Positions 32,081-39,714 of a stretch of 53,441 nucleotides of DNA are shown here, piece by piece; positions within the stretch are counted from its first letter, which is position 1; every line of letters starts with the position of its first letter. The position numbers were made by a program, and so were the translations under genes. The stretch covers positions 1 to 53,441 of the forward strand of contig DAOUBA010000228.1 in the NCBI GenBank assembly GCA_034432855.1, in the 5' to 3' direction. Source of the DNA: DAOUBA01 sp034432855. Lineage in GTDB: Bacteria > Chloroflexota > Anaerolineae > B4-G1. The notes under the pieces are model-generated. The model did no database searches. It worked only from the letters and a program-made list of their open reading frames with translations, and was not told the DNA's origin.

Positions 32081-32103
32081 TGTCCTACACATTGCCCTGC
32101 ATC

Positions 32104-33477
32104 CTACTTGTAAAAGTTGTTTGCCTCTAGATCGGCGTCAATCGCGTCCACGGCGTTGTCCAACTCGGTCTGCACGTCAGCGCCGTTGGCGATGTTCCTG
32201 AAAGCCGTCGAAAAGGCCACCGTGATGGTAGGATAGGCGGCAGTGATGGGACGAGGCACACCCCAGCCGGCATTGAGCTGCGCCACGAACGTGTACAGTA
32301 TGCCGCCCTCGGCGTAGCGCTCGTCTGCCTCGAACACCGAGATACGCGCCGGAATAGCCCCATTCGCGTCGGTCATGATCTTGATGTTCTCCGGCTCAAG
32401 CAGAAACTCGAGCACCTTGGCCGCCGCATCGGGATGTTCACATGCGCTGGTGATGCCCCAGTTCCAGGAACCCATGCCGGTCTTGGGGCCGGTGCCAAAG
32501 TCGGGCATCGGCAGGAGCAGCAGGTCGTCGCCTACCGCCTGGATGTGGTCGTTGGCGGTCCAGTGCCCGACCCACGCCAGAGCACATGCGCCACTGGTGA
32601 AACAGTCATCGGTGGCGGCATTGGCGTTGGCGTAGCCGTTCTCGAACCAGCTCTGGATCATCTCCATGGCTGCGACGGCCTCGGGGCTGTTGAGCACGCC
32701 CTCGGCCGACTCGTAGGTTTCGCGGTCAATGAGGTCGGCTCCGAAACTCTGAAGCACTGGCGAGAAGCCGTAGGTCAGCCACTCACTCGGCGCCGAGGGC
32801 GCATAGTTCATCTTCAGGTCGATCGCGTACTCGGTCTCGGGCAGAGCCGTCAGAGCGGCCAGAGCCGCGTTGAACTCGTCGCCTGTCCAGGGTTCGTCTA
32901 TCGTGGGGATGCGTACGCCCGCGGCCTCCAGGTACGACTTGCGCGCCCAGATGGCCAGCCCGGAGTCGAACTGTCCCAGGCTGTACAGCTTGCCGTCTTG
33001 ATAGGTGCCCTGGGCGATGATGGAGGGCAGGAAGTCGGACAGATCGGTGAAGTAGTCGTCCAACGGGATCAGGTAGCCGCCCCAGACATAGTTGTAGACG
33101 TTTGGCCCGTCAAAGTCGAGCAGGCAAGGCAGAGCGTCGGCGACGGCGGCCGCCTGAACCTGCTGATTAAAGTCACCTTCGGGCAACTCTACGAGATCCA
33201 GCGTGATGTTCGGGTCGTCCCACTTGCTGAAAATCTCCGTCAGCGCATCCCGCTCGCCGCCTCGACCGGAGTGGAACCACACGTCGACGGTGACGGGGCC
33301 TTCGGTCGGAGGAACGGTAGTGGGCTGAGGAACAGCCGTAGGAACCGCTGTTGGAACAGCCGTGGGGGCCGCTGTCGCGGGAGCAGGGGTGGGAGTCCCA
33401 CCCCGGCAAGCGCTGGCAACGATGGACAACACGACGAACAGAGCTACTACAATCCCAAACACTTTTTTGTTATTCAT
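32104..33477 (-). CDS. Sugar ABC transporter substrate-binding lipoprotein
   Basis: The 457-residue protein has a signal peptide (KKVFGIVVALFVVLSIVASAC) with lipobox ASAC, so it is membrane-anchored at Cys24. A Pro/Thr/Ala-rich linker with repeated PTAV units (residues about 28-60) follows. The mature part is a type II, MalE-like binding protein (VTVDVWFHSGRGGERDALTEIF; YSLGQFDSGLAIWARKSYLEAAG; MGSWNWGITSACEHPDAAAKVLEFLL). It would deliver a sugar to the two permeases downstream. TCCACTCC on the plus strand gives a GGAGTGGAG ribosome site. Confidence 0.92.
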   Translation of the reverse strand: MNNKKVFGIVVALFVVLSIVASACRGGTPTPAPATAAPTAVPTAVPTAVPQPTTVPPTEGPVTVDVWFHSGRGGERDALTEIFSKWDDPNITLDLVELPEGDFNQQVQAAAVADALPCLLDFDGPNVYNYVWGGYLIPLDDYFTDLSDFLPSIIAQGTYQDGKLYSLGQFDSGLAIWARKSYLEAAGVRIPTIDEPWTGDEFNAALAALTALPETEYAIDLKMNYAPSAPSEWLTYGFSPVLQSFGADLIDRETYESAEGVLNSPEAVAAMEMIQSWFENGYANANAATDDCFTSGACALAWVGHWTANDHIQAVGDDLLLLPMPDFGTGPKTGMGSWNWGITSACEHPDAAAKVLEFLLEPENIKIMTDANGAIPARISVFEADERYAEGGILYTFVAQLNAGWGVPRPITAAYPTITVAFSTAFRNIANGADVQTELDNAVDAIDADLEANNFYK

Positions 33478-33530
33478 TTCTCCACTCCTTGTATTTGCAC
33501 TGATTGTCTGTTATACTGGTGGTGGAGAGG

Positions 33531-33552
33531 GTATAGATGACTGCATCTATAC
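33531..33552. promoter_or_regulatory. Inverted repeat upstream of the sugar operon, candidate operator
   Basis: GTATAGATG and CATCTATAC form perfect 9-bp arms around 4 bases, 54 bases upstream of the binding-protein start. A TATAAC hexamer (on the minus strand, near 33511-33516) downstream of it could be a -10 box. It is unlike the LacI operators further upstream. Confidence 0.4.
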
Positions 33553-33564
33553 ACTCTGCCTTTG

Positions 33565-33610
33565 AGTAGAGGCCATCGCGTTACCTGGACAGGGAGCGAT
33601 GGCTTCTACT
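33565..33610. repeat. 15-bp-stem hairpin upstream of the sugar operon
   Basis: AGTAGAGGCCATCGC (33565-33579) pairs with GCGATGGCTTCTACT (33596-33610) with one G-U position. No T-run follows on either strand. It may be a mobile palindrome or part of a long leader. Confidence 0.5.
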
Positions 33611-33640
33611 TTACCTGGTATTGAATTGCTCCGATAATCA

Positions 33641-33778
33641 TCACCTCCCCTCCAAAGTATCGTCGCTTACTGGGTTCTGCAACGTCTCGAGCAGCAATTC
33701 CACTGTGGCTAAAGATGGTAATTTTTGCCGCAAGCGGCCGTATATGGCGGTAGTCCCCAAGTTAGCGGAATCTAAAGT
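33641..33778 (-). pseudogene. Possible remnant of a second LacI-type gene 3' end
   Basis: On the minus strand 45 codons end in a stop and read in part GTTAIYGRLRQKL, then ATVELLLETLQNP. The intact LacI at 33845 has TTMRQML and GVELLLETLENP in the same order near its C-terminus. 24 bases (33680-33703) are identical to 33926-33949 inside lacI. The upstream part does not continue as a LacI protein and a stop lies seven codons before. I read it as a leftover of a duplication of the regulator's 3' end; a chance local duplication is the alternative. Confidence 0.4.
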
Positions 33779-33798
33779 GTTATCGTTAGTAGCGAATT

Positions 33799-33816
33799 AT
33801 TGCAATCGGTTGCAAT
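33799..33816. promoter_or_regulatory. LacI-family operator-like palindrome
   Basis: ATTGCAATCGGTTGCAAT is an 18-base near-palindrome centred on CG, the standard form of LacI/MalR-type operators. It lies 28 bases beyond the lacI stop codon and about 320 bases upstream of the sugar operon. Confidence 0.55.
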
Positions 33817-33823
33817 AGCCGGC

Positions 33824-33865
33824 AAAAAAACGACCTGGATGCCATCAGGATGGCGGTCCGGTCGT
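33824..33865 (-). terminator. Rho-independent terminator overlapping the lacI stop codon
   Basis: On the minus strand ACGACC (33860-33865) pairs with GGTCGT (33830-33835), with an inner stem GCCATC/GATGGC (33841-33854), followed by a run of T opposite A at 33824-33830. The stop codon of lacI lies in the loop region, so the stem includes the last codons. Confidence 0.75.
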
Positions 33866-34867
33866 CTCTCGGACCACGAGTTCGGTTGGCAGCACTTCAT
33901 ACACCGGTTTGGTCTCCGGATTCTCCAACGTCTCGAGCAGCAATTCCACACCGCGTTGACCTGATTCGAAAAGCATCTGGCGCATGGTCGTCAGCCCCAG
34001 GATCTCGGCAATCTCAACGTCATCGTATCCAACCACAGATAGATCCTGGGGGACACGCAACCCCAACTCCCGCGCCGCTTCGAGCACACCCACAGCCTGC
34101 ACGTCACTGGCCGCAAAAATCGCGGTGGGACGCTCGGGGAGGGTGAGTATCTTTTTCGCAGATTTCCGCGCTTCCCGGCGGCCATACGGATTCTCTGCAT
34201 AATACTCTGCACGGTAGGGAATCCCGGCCGCTTCTAGTGCCTGACGATACCCTGACGCGCGATCGCGGCTGGAGGTAAAGTTAAAGGGGTTATCCGCCGG
34301 GTCACCGATGAAACCAATCCTGGTGTGTCCCAGTTCTATCAGGTACTCGGTGACAGTCCTCCCCCCGGCAACATCATCTACGAATATCTGATTCAGCATA
34401 CTCAGCGCCGGATGATGGGTATCAATCAACACGATGGGCACACTCGCTTCTGCCAGCAGTGGCACCTCCTCATTGGTGGGCGAGATCGAGATCACCAGGA
34501 CACCATCCACGCGGTCCTGGCGCGGGATGGTGCGAAAACAGTCGGCGCGCTGCTCGGGCTCCTCTATGTTGTGGATGAGCAAATCATACTTGCTCTTGGC
34601 CAGCGTGCTCACCACGCCATTCAGGCGTTCCGTGACGGATGGGGTCGTGAAGAAGGGGACAATGACCGCGATGGTCAGCGTTCTTCCGGTAGAGAGACGT
34701 TGCGCTGCGAGGTTGGGAACATAGTTGAGCGCTCTGACGACCTCCATGATTCTCTGGCGCGTCTCTACGTTGACCAGGGGGCTGTTGTTCATCGCCCGCG
34801 AGACCGTCCCCGGCGATACGCCGGCTATTCGCGCTATATCTCGGATCGTGACAGTTTTCTTAGCCAT
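33845..34867 (-). CDS. LacI-family transcriptional regulator of the sugar operon
   Basis: The start is the ATG at 34867 (340 aa, MAKKTVTIRDIARIAGVSPGTVSRAMNNSPLV); the longer open frame would cross its promoter and operator. The helix-turn-helix and hinge (YVPNLAAQRLSTGRT) occupy residues 1-60. The periplasmic-binding-type effector domain includes DGVLVISISPTNEEVPLLAEA, DDVAGGRTVTEYLIELGHTRIGFIGDP and TAIFAASDVQAVGVLEAARELGLRVPQDLSVVGYDD in two parts. It lies directly upstream of the sugar operon on the same strand, with its own promoter, terminator and a strong operator at its start. It should repress until a sugar binds. Confidence 0.93.
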   Translation of the reverse strand: MAKKTVTIRDIARIAGVSPGTVSRAMNNSPLVNVETRQRIMEVVRALNYVPNLAAQRLSTGRTLTIAVIVPFFTTPSVTERLNGVVSTLAKSKYDLLIHNIEEPEQRADCFRTIPRQDRVDGVLVISISPTNEEVPLLAEASVPIVLIDTHHPALSMLNQIFVDDVAGGRTVTEYLIELGHTRIGFIGDPADNPFNFTSSRDRASGYRQALEAAGIPYRAEYYAENPYGRREARKSAKKILTLPERPTAIFAASDVQAVGVLEAARELGLRVPQDLSVVGYDDVEIAEILGLTTMRQMLFESGQRGVELLLETLENPETKPVYEVLPTELVVRETTGPPS

Positions 34868-34883
34868 CTTTGAGAGCGGGTTT

Positions 34884-34909
34884 GAAACCGGTTTAATTAA
34901 ACCGGTTTC
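34884..34909. promoter_or_regulatory. Perfect 26-bp palindromic operator pair at the lacI start
   Basis: Two copies of the self-complementary decamer AAACCGGTTT, separated by AATT-type bases, make a perfect 26-base palindrome. It touches the -10 box of the lacI promoter and covers the transcription start, the normal place for autorepression. Dimers could bind side by side. Confidence 0.7.
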
Positions 34910-34938
34910 ATTATACACCATTTGGCGCGAATTGTCAA
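34910..34938 (-). promoter_or_regulatory. Consensus promoter of lacI
   Basis: On the minus strand TTGACA (34933-34938), 17 bases and TATAAT (34910-34915) match the sigma-70 consensus exactly. Confidence 0.8.
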
Positions 34939-34977
34939 GACCCAAAGACTGGGCGTGGAACACACATGAATGCCCTC

Positions 34978-35006
34978 TTGACAAATAGCGTGAAATATGC
35001 TATTCT
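34978..35006 (+). promoter_or_regulatory. Promoter of the nitroreductase/CoA-transferase genes
   Basis: TTGACA (34978-34983), 17 bases and TATTCT (35001-35006) lie about 85 bases before the nitroreductase start. It opens the plus-strand gene run that follows. Confidence 0.65.
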
Positions 35007-35092
35007 ATAGTTGTATTACAGCGCGAAACATTATTCCACTACGTGGTAACATATTTGCCCCGTAAAAGGCCGGTATGAGGGGAGGGATGAGT

Positions 35093-35767
35093 ATGTCCGA
35101 ACTCTACAGTTTGGCCGACGCCACCATGAAGGTCATCCAGGACCGCCGCAGTATCCGCGAGTACACCGCTGAGCCGGTATCAGACCAGGACCTCAATCTG
35201 ATCCTGGAAGCAGCCCGGCAAGCCCCTTCGGGTGAGAATGCCCAACCCTGGCGCTTTATCATTGTGAAAGACCCTGAAACCCGTGAACGGCTGGGCGCCC
35301 TGGCGGGGGGCGGAAGTGGACGCCGGTTCACGGCCGAGTTCGTCACCAAGAAGATGGAGGAACGTTTCTCGGGACTGCAGGACGAGGCCAAGAAGCGGGC
35401 TGCCTTCGAGAAACTTACCTCTGGCCAGGTTTCCGCCTTCCTGGCGGATGCTCCGGTCAGCATCGTCGTCTGCGGTAGGAAGGACGTCTGGGATCTGCCC
35501 TATGACACCGCAGCGGCGATCGAGAACATGCTGCTGATGGTCACGGCGCTGGGGCTGGGTGCCTGCTGGGTCATCGCTCCCTGCATTGACATCCGCGACG
35601 AAGAGCGCGTCAAAGCGCTGCTGGGTATACCGGAGGGGTTCAAGGCGGTCAGCATCGTCTCCATCGGCCATCCCGTGCGACCACACCGGCCTCGCCCCCG
35701 TCTTCCCATCCAAGACCTCGTCTTTTCGGAGAAGTGGGGAGAACCCTACTATAAGGAACAGGCATGA
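35093..35767 (+). CDS. Nitroreductase-family flavoprotein
   Basis: Of three in-frame ATGs I chose 35093, which is seven bases after GGAGG (224 aa). The product has the nitroreductase fold: VIQDRRSIREYTAEPVSD (FMN phosphate-binding Arg/Ser), LEAARQAPSGENAQPWRFIIV, and ENMLLMVTALGLGACWVIAP near the second FMN contact. A loop after residue 80 is longer than in minimal members. Substrates range from nitroarenes to enones and flavins. Its stop codon overlaps the next gene's start by 4 bases. Confidence 0.88.
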   Translation: MSELYSLADATMKVIQDRRSIREYTAEPVSDQDLNLILEAARQAPSGENAQPWRFIIVKDPETRERLGALAGGGSGRRFTAEFVTKKMEERFSGLQDEAKKRAAFEKLTSGQVSAFLADAPVSIVVCGRKDVWDLPYDTAAAIENMLLMVTALGLGACWVIAPCIDIRDEERVKALLGIPEGFKAVSIVSIGHPVRPHRPRPRLPIQDLVFSEKWGEPYYKEQA

Positions 35768-36228
35768 ACCACAAGACGATATCCCTGGATTATGCCAACA
35801 GCCTGGTGTATGAACTGGAAAAAGCCTTCTGGGACGAAAGAGGCAGGGGGGCGCGCTTTCGGACGACGGTGGTAGGACGCGAGTACTTCAGGGACAAGTG
35901 CCTCCCGTTGCTCCAATCTCCCGATCTCGACGACATCCTTCACACCATCGAAGACGTCCTGCGATGTGAGGGGATCGTTGGCAAGGCCTCGTACGATCGG
36001 GAGGATCGGCTGCTCCGGGTACAGGTGGAAGGGTGCGTGCATTGGCCGGTCGAAGAGAAGATGATGGCGCACGGCATCGAGCCTTTCACCTGTGTGCCGG
36101 CCAATCTGATCGTGCTGGCTATCGAGGAGAAACTGGACCGCCCCGTCGAGTTGGCGGAGATCAAGCCGGAAGACGGTGCGTGCCATCTCTTGCTGGTCGT
36201 GTTCGACCAGCGGCCCACTCTCGGCTAG
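35764..36228 (+). CDS. Uncharacterised 154-aa protein, V4R-like C-terminus possible
   Basis: The start overlaps the nitroreductase stop (ATGA), so the two are coupled; the CoA-transferase alpha gene follows after 9 bases. The C-terminal half (VEGCVHWPVEEKMMAHGIEPFTCVPANLIVLAIEE, read in two parts, then DGACHLLLVVFD) resembles the small-molecule-binding V4R (4-vinyl reductase) domain in its Cys positions, but the match is only by eye. The N-terminal half (REYFRDKCLPLLQ) is not recognised. A sensor or accessory protein for the CoA-transferase step is conceivable. Confidence 0.6.
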   Translation: MNHKTISLDYANSLVYELEKAFWDERGRGARFRTTVVGREYFRDKCLPLLQSPDLDDILHTIEDVLRCEGIVGKASYDREDRLLRVQVEGCVHWPVEEKMMAHGIEPFTCVPANLIVLAIEEKLDRPVELAEIKPEDGACHLLLVVFDQRPTLG

Positions 36229-36237
36229 GAGGCAGGC

Positions 36238-37137
36238 ATGGGGAAGGTGACGACCCTTGCCGCAGCCGTCGCTTCCATCCCCTCGGGAGCGCACGTGGCG
36301 CTGTCTGGGTTCGCAATCACCCGCTGCACTATGGCCTTCGCGCGCGAGGTCATCCGTCAGGGGATCAAGGGCTTGACCGTTTCGCAGTGTGTCGGGGCTA
36401 TGGACGCGGACCTGCTGGCCGGCGCGGGGGCGTTGGCGCGCATCATCTATGGCGGCGGCTCGCTCGACCGCTTCGGGCGGCTCAACTGCGTGAATCGCGG
36501 CATCGAAGAAGGTACGCTGGTCGCGGAGGAGTACAGCAGCCTCTCGATGGCCTTCCGCTACCTGGCCGGCTCGCTCGGTCTCCCGTTCATTCCGATCCGC
36601 TCTCTGCGCGGGTCCGATATTCTCAGGCGGTTGCAGGAGGTCGCACCGTCGCAAGTCAGTACCGTGAACGATCCCTTCAGCGGGGAGGATTGGCTGGTGC
36701 TGAAACCGCTGGTGCCCGACGTCGCCGTTGTGCAGGTGCAGGTGGCGGACGAGGAAGGGAACGCCTGGATTCTGGGCCCGCGTTGGGATAACGAGGAGCA
36801 GGTGAAGGCGAGCGAGCGGGCGATCGTCATCACCGAACGTCTTGTGCCTACCGACGTGATTCGCCGAGAGGCAGAGCGGACTGTGATTCCCGGGTTCAAA
36901 GTTTCCCATGTGGTCCATTTACCCTTTTCTGCCCACCCCACCTCCGTGTATCGTGTCTACGATTACGATGCGGAGCGCATCGTGGAGTACGCGGAGGCTA
37001 CCAAGACGCCGGAGGGCGTCCAAAAGTACCTGGACAAGTACGTGTACGGGGTAAGAGACCACTGGGATTACCTGGAATTGGTGGGGGGCATGAAGCGTCT
37101 GAACGACCTGGTTGCCGACCCGATTCTGGGGTACTGA
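36238..37137 (+). CDS. CoA-transferase alpha subunit (glutaconate CoA-transferase-like, class I)
   Basis: The 299-residue protein fits GctA-type alpha subunits: VTTLAAAVASIPSGAHVALSGF, then LSMAFRYLAGSLGLPFIPIRSLRGSDIL in two parts, and VAVVQVQVADEEGNAWILGP. A GGAGG site precedes the ATG. It pairs with the beta subunit 16 bases downstream. The complex would move CoA from a donor such as acetyl- or succinyl-CoA to a carboxylic acid. Substrate unknown; the fold alone does not tell glutaconate from other acids. Confidence 0.9.
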   Translation: MGKVTTLAAAVASIPSGAHVALSGFAITRCTMAFAREVIRQGIKGLTVSQCVGAMDADLLAGAGALARIIYGGGSLDRFGRLNCVNRGIEEGTLVAEEYSSLSMAFRYLAGSLGLPFIPIRSLRGSDILRRLQEVAPSQVSTVNDPFSGEDWLVLKPLVPDVAVVQVQVADEEGNAWILGPRWDNEEQVKASERAIVITERLVPTDVIRREAERTVIPGFKVSHVVHLPFSAHPTSVYRVYDYDAERIVEYAEATKTPEGVQKYLDKYVYGVRDHWDYLELVGGMKRLNDLVADPILGY

Positions 37138-37153
37138 CCCAGGAGGAGCAGCG

Positions 37154-37921
37154 ATGGCAGCAGTCGAGTACACCCCCTTCGAGTTGATGGCGGCGGCGGG
37201 TGCGCGTGAGTTGAAGGACGGTGAGGTAGTGGCTGTGGGTATCGGCCTGCCGGTGGTGGCGTCGTTCCTTGCCAAGCGCACCCATGCCCCGAACATCACG
37301 ATACTTTTCGAGTTGGGCGTCGTCGATCCAGAGCCCGTGCACACCGGGGTGGGTCTGGCCGACCCTCGGGTCTGGTATCGGGCCAAGATTCTGAGCAGTT
37401 TCGTGGACATGCTGGGCACGGTGTTGCACAGAGGGCTGGTGGATGTGGGGTTTCTGGGCGGCCTCGAGACCGACGTGTACGGCAACCTGAACACGACGCT
37501 GCTCGGCGATCCCAAGGGCAAGTTCCGCCATTTCGTCGGCAGTGGCGGCGCCAACGACATCGCCTCGTCTGCCCGCCGCACGATCATCATCGTGCGCCAC
37601 GAGGCGCGCAAACTCAACGAGGCAGTATCCTTCGTCACGAGTCCGGGGTATCTGCGGGGAGGCGGAGAGCGTGAGGCCGCCGGGCTGCGGGGCGGACCCA
37701 GCCGCCTGATCACCGACAAGGCGATCTTTGGTTTCGACCCGGTAAGCAAACGGGTGCGGCTGGAGTCAATCCATCCCGGCACTACGGTCGAGGAAGTTCT
37801 TGCCAATATGTCCTTCGAGCCGATCGTACCCGACGATCTGCCTATCACGGAAGCACCAACGGCAGAGCAGGTTCGCCTGATCCGCGAGGAGATCGATCCA
37901 GAGGGCATATACTCTGGATAG
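37154..37921 (+). CDS. CoA-transferase beta subunit (glutaconate CoA-transferase-like, class I)
   Basis: The ATG at 37154 follows AGGAGGAGCAGCG (255 aa). Glu53 in ITILFELGVVDPEP occupies the place of the catalytic Glu54 of glutaconate CoA-transferase beta, which forms the glutamyl-CoA thioester. GLADPRVWYRAK, VDVGFLGGLETDVYGNLNTT and GSGGANDIASSARRTIIIV are further family landmarks. With the alpha subunit it forms a cytoplasmic heteromer. A ferredoxin gene follows after 59 bases. Confidence 0.91.
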   Translation: MAAVEYTPFELMAAAGARELKDGEVVAVGIGLPVVASFLAKRTHAPNITILFELGVVDPEPVHTGVGLADPRVWYRAKILSSFVDMLGTVLHRGLVDVGFLGGLETDVYGNLNTTLLGDPKGKFRHFVGSGGANDIASSARRTIIIVRHEARKLNEAVSFVTSPGYLRGGGEREAAGLRGGPSRLITDKAIFGFDPVSKRVRLESIHPGTTVEEVLANMSFEPIVPDDLPITEAPTAEQVRLIREEIDPEGIYSG

Positions 37922-37980
37922 GGCAGCGGTGTCACGTGTCGCTCAAGGTCAGCAAGGATCTTTCGTGAGAGAACAGAACG

Positions 37981-38178
37981 ATGCCTTACCGAATCACCGA
38001 TGAATGTATTCTGTGCGGCGCCTGCGTTGCCGGGTGCCCGAGCAGCGCGGTTAAGGAAGGTGAGACCCGGTGCGAGATTGACGTCAATGTCTGCATCGAG
38101 TGTGGGACGTGTGAGCAGAACTGCCCGTCTAGCGCCATAGTTTTTGTGGAGCAAGAGGATGCGGTAGTGTCCGAATAG
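37981..38178 (+). CDS. 2[4Fe-4S] ferredoxin
   Basis: The 65-residue protein has two clostridial-type motifs, CILCGACVAGCPSSAV and CIECGTCEQNCPSSAI, and no other domain. It is a soluble low-potential electron carrier. In this window it could accept electrons from the AOR encoded 2.7 kb downstream. Confidence 0.93.
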   Translation: MPYRITDECILCGACVAGCPSSAVKEGETRCEIDVNVCIECGTCEQNCPSSAIVFVEQEDAVVSE

Positions 38179-38231
38179 CGCCAGCACTTAGTCGAGGGAG
38201 TCATCGGGCGGGATTTAGGCCAATGTTGCGC

Positions 38232-38279
38232 GTGGGACAGGCTTTCCAGCCTGTCGTGGGACAGGCTTTCCAGCCTGTC
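38232..38279. repeat. REP-like palindrome, two perfect 24-bp tandem units
   Basis: Each 24-base unit contains GACAGGCTTTCCAGCCTGTC, itself a hairpin. The two copies (38232-38255 and 38256-38279) are identical. Related single copies lie at 42651-42674 and 46668-46691. Confidence 0.8.
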
Positions 38280-38318
38280 GTAGGCATCGGCAGAACGAAC
38301 GTATGCAGAGATAGGCGA

Positions 38319-38346
38319 TTGACATAGATCAGACTCGTGCTATTCT
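38319..38346 (+). promoter_or_regulatory. Promoter of the cupin gene
   Basis: TTGACA (38319-38324), 16 bases and TATTCT (38341-38346) lie 23 bases before the ATG. It would drive the cupin to acyl-CoA synthetase run. Confidence 0.55.
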
Positions 38347-38368
38347 GTATAGTAGAAAGGATCGAAAG

Positions 38369-38731
38369 ATGAGCAAACCACCATTTGTCAGAGCCGCAGA
38401 CGTCGAGGGCACACGCCTCACTCCACCTCGAGTTTCCAAGCTTCTACTCGCCCCAAAGTACGGCGGGGTCCACAACGTCTCGATGGGGATGAACATTACC
38501 GAAGTTGGCAGCATGATCCCTGACCACGTGCACGAGGAATCCGAGGAACTCTTGTTCCTCATTAGTGGTCGTGCCAGGATCGTGATCGAAGGCGAGGGAG
38601 AATGGGAAATCGGGCCCGAAACCGCTTTCTACTCCCCAATCGGCAAGAAGCACCGCGTGGAAAACATCGGCGACGAACCACTCAAACTCGTCTGGGTGTA
38701 TTGCCCGCCGTTGCCCACGCACCGCAGTTAG
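38369..38731 (+). CDS. Small cupin-domain protein
   Basis: The 120-residue protein is a single cupin barrel: first motif SMIPDHVHEESEELLFLISG, second motif GPETAFYSPIGKKHRVENIGDEPLKLVWVYCPP. Two His and one Glu in the first motif and one His in the second can bind a metal. Members include isomerases, dioxygenases and binding proteins; no substrate can be assigned. AGAAAGGATCGAAAG precedes the ATG. It is first in a run with the TIM-barrel and creatininase genes. Confidence 0.85.
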   Translation: MSKPPFVRAADVEGTRLTPPRVSKLLLAPKYGGVHNVSMGMNITEVGSMIPDHVHEESEELLFLISGRARIVIEGEGEWEIGPETAFYSPIGKKHRVENIGDEPLKLVWVYCPPLPTHRS

Positions 38732-38760
38732 AATGATATTCGAGTAAGGAGAACAAGACT

Positions 38761-39675
38761 ATGTTTGAAGAGACCCGTGAGTACGTGAAGAAACTCGGAT
38801 TGCCGTCAGGCGACCTGTTCGATATGCCCACCTCGACGGCGCGCTTCCCGGACGGTGGAGCCTATCGGATCGAGGTGCCCACGGTGAACTCGGCCGAGGC
38901 GGTGGCTGCATTGCTCGATACGGCCACCAAGCACGGCATCACCATCAATCGGGTGACCGAGACCTATGGCATGTTCCGCCACACACGTGAGGAACTGAAG
39001 GAGTTTTGTCGCCTGTGCAACGAGTATGGGGCCGAACTGGTGCTGTCGGTTGGCCCGCGGGCCACCTATGACACCGGTGCCTCAGTGCTATCACCCCAGG
39101 GAGTTCGCATCAGTTATCGTTTGCGTGGCATGGAGCAGGTGCTGCGCGCGATCGAGGACATCAAGCGCGGATACGAGCTGGGATGCCGGGGATTCCTGGT
39201 CTACGACGAAGGAATGCTGTGGCTGGCGAACGAGATGCGCAAGGACGGGGCGCTGCCTGGCGACATCGTCTTCAAGGCGTCAGCACACCTGGGGCACTGC
39301 AATCCATGCTCCTTCCGGTTGCTGGAGAGTCTGGGAGCCGACAGTATCAACCCGGTTCGCGATCTGCAACTCCCGATGATTGCTGCGCTGCGTGCGGCGG
39401 TCAGGGTCCCGCTGGACGTGCACACCGACAATCCGCCCGGCTCCGGCGGTTTCATCCGCGTCTACGAAGCGCCAGAGATCGTGCGGGTGGCTGCGCCGGT
39501 GCACCTCAAGACGGGCAACTCGGTCGTCAGCGGCCACGGCCAGATTACCTCGGCCGGCGATGGGAAGAAGATGGCGGACCAGGCGGCCATCGTGGTGGAG
39601 ATGGTCAGCAAGTACTATCCCGAGGCCAAGCAATCGCCGAAAGGTTCCCCTGACCTGCGTATTCCTGTCGTGTGA
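38761..39675 (+). CDS. TIM-barrel protein resembling peptidase U32-type enzymes
   Basis: The 304-residue protein has the barrel rhythm seen in U32-like proteins: YRIEVPTVNSAEAVAALLDTA, INRVTETYGMFRHTREELKEFC, ELVLSVGPRATYDTG, GFLVYDEGMLWLANEMRK, KASAHLGHCNPCSFRLLE, VPLDVHTDNPPGSGGFIR. Conserved acidic and His residues in these strand ends suggest an active site, but the collagenase-type motif of U32 peptidases is not evident, so a small-molecule lyase or isomerase is equally possible. It lies between a cupin and a creatininase-family gene, which together may process one ligand. Confidence 0.6.
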   Translation: MFEETREYVKKLGLPSGDLFDMPTSTARFPDGGAYRIEVPTVNSAEAVAALLDTATKHGITINRVTETYGMFRHTREELKEFCRLCNEYGAELVLSVGPRATYDTGASVLSPQGVRISYRLRGMEQVLRAIEDIKRGYELGCRGFLVYDEGMLWLANEMRKDGALPGDIVFKASAHLGHCNPCSFRLLESLGADSINPVRDLQLPMIAALRAAVRVPLDVHTDNPPGSGGFIRVYEAPEIVRVAAPVHLKTGNSVVSGHGQITSAGDGKKMADQAAIVVEMVSKYYPEAKQSPKGSPDLRIPVV

Positions 39676-39714
39676 GCCGGGCCGGCGCAAAGCGCCCCAT
39701 ACAAGGAGGTTCCT

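Noticed and set aside
35749..38187. Two long minus-strand frames opposite the CoA-transferase genes
   Set aside because: They are low-complexity shadows of the GctA/GctB-like and ferredoxin genes, without starts preceded by ribosome sites.
38232..38279. CRISPR array or tandem repeat array
   Set aside because: There are only two units with no spacers, and each unit is a palindrome related to single copies elsewhere, so it is REP-like.
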